From Alphaproteobacteria bacterium (GTDB taxonomy: Bacteria > Pseudomonadota > Alphaproteobacteria > Caulobacterales > Maricaulaceae): DNA of 64,000 bases. The stretch spans positions 1 to 64,000 of the forward strand of contig WGNH01000003.1 of assembly GCA_016124665.1 (NCBI GenBank). Direction: 5' to 3'. Positions 42,535 through 49,877 of the stretch are shown here, one piece after another (position 1 is the stretch's first letter; every line of letters starts with the position of its first letter). Position numbers and translations under genes: made by a program. The notes under the pieces are model-generated. The model was not told the origin of the DNA. It made no database searches and saw only the letters and a list, made by a program, of their open reading frames with translations.

Positions 42535-43164
42535 TCAAAGCTCTCTCAACAACGCGCGGACCGGGGAGGCGTCGGCCCCCTCGATTTTCAACGGTGCGGC
42601 GATGAGTTCGTAGCGGCCTTCGGCAACGTTATCCAGCACCAGGCCTTCGAGAATGGCCATTCCGGCTCGCTTGACGGCGTGGTGCGCGTCCAGGGTTTTC
42701 GACGTTTCAGGGTCAAGCGACGGTCCATCCATGCCAACCAGCCTCACGCCGGCATGATGCAGGGCGTCAATCGTGTCCGGTGCGATCGCCGCATAGTCCG
42801 AGACCCATTGATCGTGCGGAAAGCGGTCAAAGGTGCGGAACAGAATGCGTTTGCAACCTGCGGCATTTTCGAGGTTGAAATCAGTGGGGCGCACAAGATT
42901 GGTCGCCTTGCGGACATCAAAGACGTGGCAGGTGCCGATATAGATCTCCGGATCCACCTCCGCGATGGCCTTGCCCTGCGGATCATAATGAAGCGGGGCA
43001 TCAGCATGGGCACCGGAATGGGTGGAGAGCGTCAGGCGGGAGACATTGACCGGACAGTCCGGTTCGATGGTCCAGACTTGTTCCAGCGAAAAGGCGGTGT
43101 CCCCGGGCCAGACGGGCAGGGCAGGCCGCAGGGTCTGGGATATATCGATCAGCCGTTTCACCAT
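42535..43164 (-). CDS. kynB: Arylformamidase (N-formylkynurenine formamidase)
   Basis: Hydrolyses N-formyl-L-kynurenine to kynurenine and formate. 209 residues of the cyclase/KynB metal-dependent fold: LPVWPGDTAF near the N-terminus and the Zn-binding SGAHADAPLHYDP (H-x-x-x-D...H). The start is ATG 43164, where the kynA stop and kynB start overlap as TGATG, the usual translational coupling. An ATG at 43188 would overlap kynA by 25 bases and is less likely. Confidence 0.95.
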   Translation of the reverse strand: MVKRLIDISQTLRPALPVWPGDTAFSLEQVWTIEPDCPVNVSRLTLSTHSGAHADAPLHYDPQGKAIAEVDPEIYIGTCHVFDVRKATNLVRPTDFNLENAAGCKRILFRTFDRFPHDQWVSDYAAIAPDTIDALHHAGVRLVGMDGPSLDPETSKTLDAHHAVKRAGMAILEGLVLDNVAEGRYELIAAPLKIEGADASPVRALLREL

Positions 43165-44009
43165 CAGAGCGATGTCCTGACCGTCCATAATTCGGGGAAA
43201 AAGCGCAGATCCAGCGCCTTGACGAGATAGGAGACGCCGCCCGTGCCGCCGGTGCCGCGGCGATAGCCGATGATACGCTCCACGGTCTTCATGTGATTGA
43301 AGCGCCAGAGCTGGAATTTGTGTTCCACATCCACCAGCTTCTCGGCCATTTCATACAGCTGCCAGTGATCCTCGATGTTGGAATAGACCTCTTTCCAGGC
43401 CGCCTCGACCTCAGCGCTGGGCTTGTAGGGTTCTGACCAGTCCCGCTCCAGACGGTCGGCCGGAATATCAAACCCGGCTTTGGCCAGCTGTTTCAACGCT
43501 TCGTCGTAAATACTGGGAAGATTGAGATATCTCCGCACGGCATCTGCGTATTCCGATTTTCCGTGGACCCGGGCCATAGCCGCATTCTTGTTGCCCAAAC
43601 GGTATTCCAGCATGCGGTATTGATAGCTCTGGAAGCCGGAACTCTGTCCCAGCCGGTCGCGGAACTTCAGGTAATCGGCCGGCGTCATGGTAGCCAGAAT
43701 CGCCCAGGATTGAGTCAGCTGTTCCTGGATCCGGGCGATGCGCGACAGCATTTTCGACGCCGGGCCGAATTCGCCCCGATTGATGCAATCAATGGCAGCA
43801 TCCAGCTCGTGCAGACAGAGCTTGAGCCATAATTCCGAAGCCTGATGGATGATGATGAACATCATCTCGTCGTGCTCCGCGGTCAACGGCGATTGTGCTT
43901 TCAGGATGTGGTCGAGCTTGAGATAGGCCCCATAGGACAGGCCGCCTTCCGGGGACCAGTGAACGTCCTCGCCCGACAGATCGACGGATGTGCTGATGGT
44001 TTCAGGCAT
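43164..44009 (-). CDS. kynA: Tryptophan 2,3-dioxygenase
   Basis: Heme enzyme opening the indole ring of L-tryptophan, the first step of the kynurenine pathway. 281 residues with AEHDEMMFIIIHQASELWLK and the heme-proximal histidine in FNHMKTVERIIGYRRGTGGTGG. It is the first gene of the minus-strand run. Upstream (44010-44110) no regulator-binding site is clear. Confidence 0.97.
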   Translation of the reverse strand: MPETISTSVDLSGEDVHWSPEGGLSYGAYLKLDHILKAQSPLTAEHDEMMFIIIHQASELWLKLCLHELDAAIDCINRGEFGPASKMLSRIARIQEQLTQSWAILATMTPADYLKFRDRLGQSSGFQSYQYRMLEYRLGNKNAAMARVHGKSEYADAVRRYLNLPSIYDEALKQLAKAGFDIPADRLERDWSEPYKPSAEVEAAWKEVYSNIEDHWQLYEMAEKLVDVEHKFQLWRFNHMKTVERIIGYRRGTGGTGGVSYLVKALDLRFFPELWTVRTSL

Positions 44010-44110
44010 TTGCAGGGTCCAGTCATTTGATTTGCGGCAAGACTAGTCCGGGAGATGCCGGGACGGAAGGCGGCATGATGTATCCGGATCAACTGCACCG
44101 GAAATGGAAA

Positions 44111-44138
44111 GGGCGGCCCGACAGGACCGCCCCTTTTT
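44111..44138 (-). terminator. Intrinsic terminator-like hairpin after the M2 peptidase gene
   Basis: GGGCGG-CC-CGACA-GG-ACCGCCC forms a stem of about 8 pairs with one mismatch. On the minus strand it lies 16 bases past the peptidase stop and is followed by TTTCCATTT. On the plus strand it is followed by TTTTT, so it may work in both directions. It separates the peptidase from kynA. Confidence 0.55.
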
Positions 44139-44153
44139 ACTCTGAAACAAGGT

Positions 44154-46076
44154 CTACCAGCCGCAATTACGGCCTTCATTCTCTTCTTCCAGATGCGTCA
44201 TCAATGGCTGGAAATAGGCGATGATCGCGGACCCATCCATTTCGCGCGTGCCGGTGAAGGCTTCCAGCGCATCCGGCCAGGGCTGTGACGCGCCCATTTC
44301 CATCATCTCGTTGAAACGGCGGCCAACTTCCTCATTACCATAGACCGTACAGCGATGCAGGGGGCCTTCCCATCCGGCCATTTCGCACGCGGCCTGCTGG
44401 AACTGGAATTGCAGGATATAGCTGAGGAAATAGCGCAGATAGGGGACATTATTGGCGATGTGGTATTTGGCACCCGGATCAAATGCGGTGTCCGGCCGGT
44501 CCACGGGCGGGTAAACGCCCTGATACTGATCACGAAGCTCCCACCAAGCGGAATTGTATTCCTCTGGCGTGATCTCGCCGCGGAAGACGCGCCAGCGCCA
44601 TTGATCCATCATCACCGCAAACGGCAGGAAAGCGATCTTGTCGAGCGCCAGGTCCATCAGGAGCCCGAGATCGGCTTCGGCCCCCGGCACCTGATCGGCG
44701 GCGAGCAGATCGATCTGGACGAGATATTCCGGCGTCACTGACAGCGCGACAAAATCACCAATGGCTTCGTGGAAACCGTCATGAGCGCCATTCTGGAACA
44801 GCGTGTCCTGATCCTGATAAGCGCGTTGATAATAGTTGTGACCCAGCTCGTGGTGAACCGTACGGAAGTCCTCGGCGTTCACATTGGTGCACATCTTGAT
44901 GCGGATATCATCGCGGGAATCGAGGTTCCATGCCGAGGCATGACAAACCACATCCCGGTCGCGCGGGCGCGTGATCAGCGACCGGTCCCAGAAGGATTGC
45001 GGCAACGGGTCGAGGCCAAGAGAGGTATAGAAACGTTCACCGGCCTCGACCATCTCATGGGCATCGTAGTCGACGGCCACCAGCAATTCGGTCAGGTCAT
45101 AGCCGGGATCGGATGATCCGACGCTGACGATGTCGCTGATGGGGGACCAGCCCTGTGCCCACATATTGCCCAGCAAATCCGCGCGGATCGGGCCAGAGGC
45201 AGATTGGACGGCATCGCCATATTCTTCATTCAATTCTGCCCGCGCATAGCAATGAAGCTGTTCATAGAGCGGCTCGACCTGTCCCCAGAGCCGCTCGACC
45301 TCGGCTTCCATCTCGTCGGCCGGCATGTCGTAGTTTGACAGCCACATTTCGGCGAGATCGGAAAAACCAAGCTCGCGCGCACCTTCATTGGCCAATTCGA
45401 CCATGGCCGCATAATCTTGGCTCATCTGTTCGGGATTGATGGCATCGCGCCACTGGCGCCACATGGCGGACAGGACATCAGGGTCGCGCTCGGTCCCCAT
45501 CAGCACTTCCATCGTATCCAGCGGAACTGCGTTCAGATCGACATCCTCGCGGCCGGTAGCCTCGGTGATCTCCTCAGCTGTGATCAGCTCCGGGTCGAGG
45601 GAAACGGTTCCGGTCGAATAGGCCGAACTCATCCGCGTGGTCAGCTCTGCCAGTTCCTCTGCCGCTCCGGCACGGGACGGGGCGGGCAGGGTGATGCCCG
45701 CCGTCAGATTGGTCATTTTGCGGCGCAGATCCAGCGGCAAATCAAGATCGGCAAACGGGGCGGTGCCCAGCGCCATGCGGACGGCCATTTCGGTGCCTTC
45801 GGCACTGACACGGCTGACCAGATACTCGGTGTCTTCAGTGATAAAATTGGAATAAACCCAGAAAACGCGGCTCGCATATTCGTTGAATTCGGCAAGTTCG
45901 GCCTCTGTTTCTTGAAGGAAGGCTTCAGCATCAGCGGTGGTCAGGTTATCCGAGGCGGATGTTATCTCGCTTCCGGAATTGTCCTGTTCCAAATCCGCAG
46001 CGTTGCTCTGGCTTTCGCTGCACCCGGCGGCAGCCAGCAAGGCCATACCTGCCACACCATACATCCATGTTTTCAT
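44154..46076 (-). CDS. Peptidase family M2 lipoprotein (bacterial angiotensin-converting-enzyme homologue)
   Basis: A 640-residue zinc dipeptidyl carboxypeptidase of the ACE (M2) family. The N-terminus is a lipoprotein signal with lipobox LAAAGC, so it is anchored in the envelope. The mature protein is largely helical, with the gluzincin zinc site HELGH (residues 409-413, preceded by VH) and a downstream Glu in HEAIGDFV. It removes dipeptides from the C-termini of oligopeptides. It sits divergent from the two secreted proteases, giving a possible extracellular protein-to-dipeptide route. Expression may be influenced by the C9 tract at 46142. Confidence 0.95.
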   Translation of the reverse strand: MKTWMYGVAGMALLAAAGCSESQSNAADLEQDNSGSEITSASDNLTTADAEAFLQETEAELAEFNEYASRVFWVYSNFITEDTEYLVSRVSAEGTEMAVRMALGTAPFADLDLPLDLRRKMTNLTAGITLPAPSRAGAAEELAELTTRMSSAYSTGTVSLDPELITAEEITEATGREDVDLNAVPLDTMEVLMGTERDPDVLSAMWRQWRDAINPEQMSQDYAAMVELANEGARELGFSDLAEMWLSNYDMPADEMEAEVERLWGQVEPLYEQLHCYARAELNEEYGDAVQSASGPIRADLLGNMWAQGWSPISDIVSVGSSDPGYDLTELLVAVDYDAHEMVEAGERFYTSLGLDPLPQSFWDRSLITRPRDRDVVCHASAWNLDSRDDIRIKMCTNVNAEDFRTVHHELGHNYYQRAYQDQDTLFQNGAHDGFHEAIGDFVALSVTPEYLVQIDLLAADQVPGAEADLGLLMDLALDKIAFLPFAVMMDQWRWRVFRGEITPEEYNSAWWELRDQYQGVYPPVDRPDTAFDPGAKYHIANNVPYLRYFLSYILQFQFQQAACEMAGWEGPLHRCTVYGNEEVGRRFNEMMEMGASQPWPDALEAFTGTREMDGSAIIAYFQPLMTHLEEENEGRNCGW

Positions 46077-46141
46077 GTTCTTTTCCCTTCGGGTATTAGA
46101 ATTTCCGGTGAACAGTATCGCCGGAGAAAGTCGGAAAGTAA

Positions 46142-46247
46142 CCCCCCCCCGCGTCTGTACTTGTGATCATTTCGCAGAGCTTCGGGACGGCTGGCTACGT
46201 GATCGGACAAGTCCTTCATAACACAGTGACACAATATTTATCACACT
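46142..46247. promoter_or_regulatory. Divergent promoter region with C9 tract and dyad
   Basis: The 259-base region between the M2 peptidase and the subtilisin gene holds a run of nine C (46142-46150) and a 23-base dyad, AGTGACACAATATTTATCACACT (46225-46247 by position, arms AGTG/CACT with AT-rich core). The dyad resembles an operator or a CRP-like site by its GTGA/TCAC ends, but the spacing (11) is not CRP's. The C run may vary by slippage. No gene is supportable in the gap. Confidence 0.35.
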
Positions 46248-46335
46248 GGCGTTACAGGGCATTTGGCGGCTTGCAGGTGAGGCCCTTCTTGCTAGGATGA
46301 CTGCAGGAGAAATCAGGGACCATGGGTGGGCCGAC

Positions 46336-49300
46336 ATGAAAACAGTCATTCTTGCGGCCCTGGCCATTAATTTTGTGATGACTTCGGTAGCGCATGCCGC
46401 CCCGGTCCTACTCCCGGACGCAGCACAGGCGCGGCTGGACGCGGGTGAACGCATTCGCGTGATTGTCTGGTTTGCCGGGCCCGAATTTACGGGACCCGAT
46501 ATCGCGCAATCCCTGCCCCGGGGCACTGACCAGGATGCACGGATCGCGCAGATCGATGCGTTGCGGGATGAAACCATATTGCGCGCCCTTGGTGTCCCCG
46601 CCGCGATGCTGGCTGCGGCCCCGCAGGATATAAACGGGCCGCGTCTTGCCCGCGAATTCCGCTATTCGCCAGGCGCTGCGATGGTTTTGTCGGCAAGGGA
46701 GATTGCTGCGCTCGCAGCCGATCCCGGGGTGCGCCGGATCGAGATCGACGCACTCTCTTCTCCAGGGCTGGACGAAAGCGTTCCGTTGATCGGCGCGACG
46801 GCCATGCACACGGACGGCCAGACCGGCCAGGGTGTCTCTGTTGCCATACTTGATACGGGCGTGGACCTGCAGCATCCCATGTTTGCCGGCCGGATTGCCG
46901 GATCGGCCTGTTTTTCCTCCTCCCAGGCTGGCCGGTCCACCAGTTTCTGCCCGGGCGGGGAGGCGACTAATACCACCGATCCGCAAGCGGGGGACAATTG
47001 CGAGGAGCGTTCTATCGATGACGTAAACGGCGGCACTGGATGCTTTCATGGAACCCATGTGGCGGGTATTGCCGTCGGCGGCGATTTCGTCGATCCGGGC
47101 AACGCTGCCCGTACGCTGCGCGGTGTCGCACCGGGTGCCGGTGTCGTGGCCGTACAGGTGTTCTCACAATTTACGGGTGAGGATGATTGCGGTGATGATC
47201 CCACGCCCTGCGTACGCTCTTTCACGAGTGATCAGAACGCGGCGCTCGAATGGCTGCACGACAACCGGGTGGCGTTGAATTTGGCCTCGATCAATATGAG
47301 CCTTGGCGGCGGCCAGACGGTGTCGGCCTGTACCGGCCACGCCCATGTCACGATCATCGGACAGTTGAGGGCTGCAGGTATTGCGACAGCCATTGCTGCG
47401 GGTAATGACGGTTTCCGCGATTCGGTCGGCTCGCCAGCATGTATTCCCGATGCCATCACGGTCGGGTCAACGACCAAGACCGATACCGTCTCGTCCTTTT
47501 CTAATTCCAATGGTCTGGTTGATGTTCTGGCACCGGGATCGTCTATCCGGTCTGCCCTGCCGAGCCCGAATGATTCCGGCACGGGCGGCGCGACCACGGC
47601 GTCAGGCACGTCCATGGCTGCGCCGCACGTGGCCGGCGCGTTGGCTCTGCTTCGTGCTGCGCATCCGGCCGCCTCAATCGACGCCATTGAATCCGCGCTG
47701 GAGGCTACCGGTGTGCCTATCACGCTTTCGGCCAACAATGTAACAACGCCGAGAATCCGGGTCGATCTGGCCAGCGCGCAATTGACAGCGAACAATGGGG
47801 GCGTGCTGGGCAGCCTGACCGTTTCGCCACTGCGGGCGTTCAATTCGACCGGTTTACCGGGCGACGCCAGCAGTTTTTCAACGGCTGACTATACACTGAC
47901 CAATACCGGCGGTTCGGCGCTGACATGGTCGGTCAGTTCAGCGGCTTCCTTTCTGGCGTTCGCCGAGGTTGCAGGCAGTGGTGGCACGCCGGCTGTCCCG
48001 GCGGATAGCGCCAGCGGAAATCTTGCCGCCGGGGCCAGCACGATTGTCCGCGTCAGCGTCAATCCGGAAGGACTGAACGGCGGGACCGCTCTGTCCCGTT
48101 TCGCCTTCATCGTGAGCGGCACGCAAGGCAGTGTCGAGATCGCGGCATCGGTGAGCGTATCCGATCCGCCACCTGCCAATGACAACTTCGCCAATGCCTT
48201 CCGCCTGTCAGCTGTCTCGACAGTGACAGCGTTCAATTCGGTTGGTGCGACAAAGGAATCCGGGGAGCCCAATCATGCCGCTTCCGGCGGTGCGTCGGTC
48301 TGGTGGTCTTGGACGTCTCCTGTAGACGGAACCGCCCGGATCCGCACACAGGGTGCGGATTTCGATACAATGCTCGCTGTTTATACAGGCAATGAGGTCA
48401 ATGTGCTGACCCAGATTGCCCAGAATGATGACATTGATTTCCCGTCCGACACGCAAAGTCAGGTGGAATTTCCTGTGTCGGCAGGCACAGTTTACCGGAT
48501 CGCCGTGGACGGGTTTGGGGGAGCGGCCGGTAATGCCGAACTTTCCATCCGTTTTGTCAATACACCCGCCAATGACGCGGTAGCGTCCGCCACCGTCATA
48601 AGCGGCGCGAACGGGGCAATAACCTCTTCGAATGTGAATGCGACAAAGGCCGGTGGCGAGCCAGCCCATGGCGGCGGAGCCGGCGGCGCATCGGTCTGGT
48701 TCTCCTGGACATCACCCTCCAGCGGGACGGCCGTTTTTGATCCTGCCGGCTCGTCCTTTGCAACACTCATCGGCGTCTACACCAGCTCTGATGGCGGCAC
48801 GACGCTCAATTCTGTGGCCAGTGCCAATGGCGCACCGGCGGCCTTCACCGCCGTGCAGGACACGAATTATCTTATCGCGATTGATGGCGCGGATGGCGCA
48901 ACCGGCCTCGTTGCCATATCATGGACGCTGGGCACGGCGGAAACGCACCGCCTGCGCGCGGCGGTCCTCCCCAATGCCCGCTCGGTAACTGTGGGACAAT
49001 CAGCGACGGCATTTGCCACACTGATCAATCCTGCGGGCTTTGGTGCCGGCGGGACGAATTGCCGGCTGGAGCCGCCCCCCGGGTTCAACGGAGGCTTCAC
49101 CTACCGGACAACCGATCCCGCGACGAACCAGCCAACCGGAACCGATGATACACCAGTCCCCATCGCCTCAGGGGCATCCCGGAGCTTTGTCTTTGCTCTG
49201 ACGCCCGGGACACCCCTCAATGGCGCAGTCCTGGCACCGGTCTTCCGCTGTGATGATGTCCTCGCCACGAGCGCCATTCCCGGCGTGACGACGCTGACCC

Positions 49301-49713
49301 TGACCGCATCTGCGGGTCAGACTGCTGACGTCATTACTGTGGCAGCGACTGCCTCCGGCAATGGCATCGTCAATGTGCCGCTGGATGCTGCCACCGCATT
49401 CTCGGTCGCGGCGGTCAATATCGGAACGGCGGAAAGTGTGACCGTGACCCCCGGTTTCGGCGGTGCAGCATTGCCGCTGACACTTGAAATTTGCGAGACC
49501 AATCCGGCAACGGGTCAGTGTCTTGCCGCGCGCGCGTCCACGGCGACCCTCAATTTCGAAGCTAATGAAACCCGGACGTTCTCTGTCTTTGTACGTGGAA
49601 CGGGTACGGCCGTCGCGTCTGCGCCCGCAACCAACCGTGTAGTGGTCAGCTTTACGAATTCGGCTGATACTGCTGTAGGTGCGACGAGCGCGGCAGTACA
49701 GACAAGGCCCTGA
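46336..49713 (+). CDS. Secreted subtilisin-like (S8) serine protease with C-terminal repeat and shared module
   Basis: A 1125-residue extracellular protease. Sec signal peptide (MKTVILAALAINFVMTSVAHA), a pro-region, then the S8 catalytic domain with Asp173 (AILDTGVDLQHP), His238 (HGTHVAG) and Ser426 (GTSMAAPHVAG). The middle holds a beta-rich segment and two tandem repeats of about 125 residues (614-741 and 745-868, each opening with PAND). The last 253 residues (873-1125) form a module shared with the next gene. Start ATG 46336 begins the signal peptide. Substrate range is unknown. Confidence 0.92.
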   Translation: MKTVILAALAINFVMTSVAHAAPVLLPDAAQARLDAGERIRVIVWFAGPEFTGPDIAQSLPRGTDQDARIAQIDALRDETILRALGVPAAMLAAAPQDINGPRLAREFRYSPGAAMVLSAREIAALAADPGVRRIEIDALSSPGLDESVPLIGATAMHTDGQTGQGVSVAILDTGVDLQHPMFAGRIAGSACFSSSQAGRSTSFCPGGEATNTTDPQAGDNCEERSIDDVNGGTGCFHGTHVAGIAVGGDFVDPGNAARTLRGVAPGAGVVAVQVFSQFTGEDDCGDDPTPCVRSFTSDQNAALEWLHDNRVALNLASINMSLGGGQTVSACTGHAHVTIIGQLRAAGIATAIAAGNDGFRDSVGSPACIPDAITVGSTTKTDTVSSFSNSNGLVDVLAPGSSIRSALPSPNDSGTGGATTASGTSMAAPHVAGALALLRAAHPAASIDAIESALEATGVPITLSANNVTTPRIRVDLASAQLTANNGGVLGSLTVSPLRAFNSTGLPGDASSFSTADYTLTNTGGSALTWSVSSAASFLAFAEVAGSGGTPAVPADSASGNLAAGASTIVRVSVNPEGLNGGTALSRFAFIVSGTQGSVEIAASVSVSDPPPANDNFANAFRLSAVSTVTAFNSVGATKESGEPNHAASGGASVWWSWTSPVDGTARIRTQGADFDTMLAVYTGNEVNVLTQIAQNDDIDFPSDTQSQVEFPVSAGTVYRIAVDGFGGAAGNAELSIRFVNTPANDAVASATVISGANGAITSSNVNATKAGGEPAHGGGAGGASVWFSWTSPSSGTAVFDPAGSSFATLIGVYTSSDGGTTLNSVASANGAPAAFTAVQDTNYLIAIDGADGATGLVAISWTLGTAETHRLRAAVLPNARSVTVGQSATAFATLINPAGFGAGGTNCRLEPPPGFNGGFTYRTTDPATNQPTGTDDTPVPIASGASRSFVFALTPGTPLNGAVLAPVFRCDDVLATSAIPGVTTLTLTASAGQTADVITVAATASGNGIVNVPLDAATAFSVAAVNIGTAESVTVTPGFGGAALPLTLEICETNPATGQCLAARASTATLNFEANETRTFSVFVRGTGTAVASAPATNRVVVSFTNSADTAVGATSAAVQTRP
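48175..48930 (+). repeat. Two tandem copies of a beta-sandwich repeat inside the S8 protease
   Basis: Copy 1 (48175-48558) and copy 2 (48568 to about 48930). Shared landmarks are PAND at the start, NxxATKxxGEP followed by a Gly-rich stretch, ASVWWSWTSP or ASVWFSWTSP, xxFxTxxxVYT, and YxIAxDGxxGAxG near the end. The order and spacing are kept; the DNA identity is low, so this is an old duplication. Similar repeats occur in other secreted bacterial proteases and may bind substrate or calcium. Confidence 0.8.
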
Positions 49714-49877
49714 CGAGTTCGGAAAAGACTTTCATTTGGAGGTAGATAAAAGAATTCCGGCTGGAGAATAACGGAATAATTGGCGTCTGCCGGTCAATTT
49801 GTGTACTATAATTATAGATACTGCGAGTGGCGTCACAGACCTTTTTGATGACGGCAATATTTTCGGGGAGAAAACTC

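Noticed and set aside
46225-46247. A CRP site for the protease genes
   Set aside because: The GTGA and TCAC halves are 11 bases apart; CRP needs 6. Kept only as an unnamed dyad.
48175-48930. The repeats in the subtilisin as a DNA-level or CRISPR-like array
   Set aside because: Only two protein-level copies of about 125 residues, diverged at the DNA level, inside a continuous coding frame.
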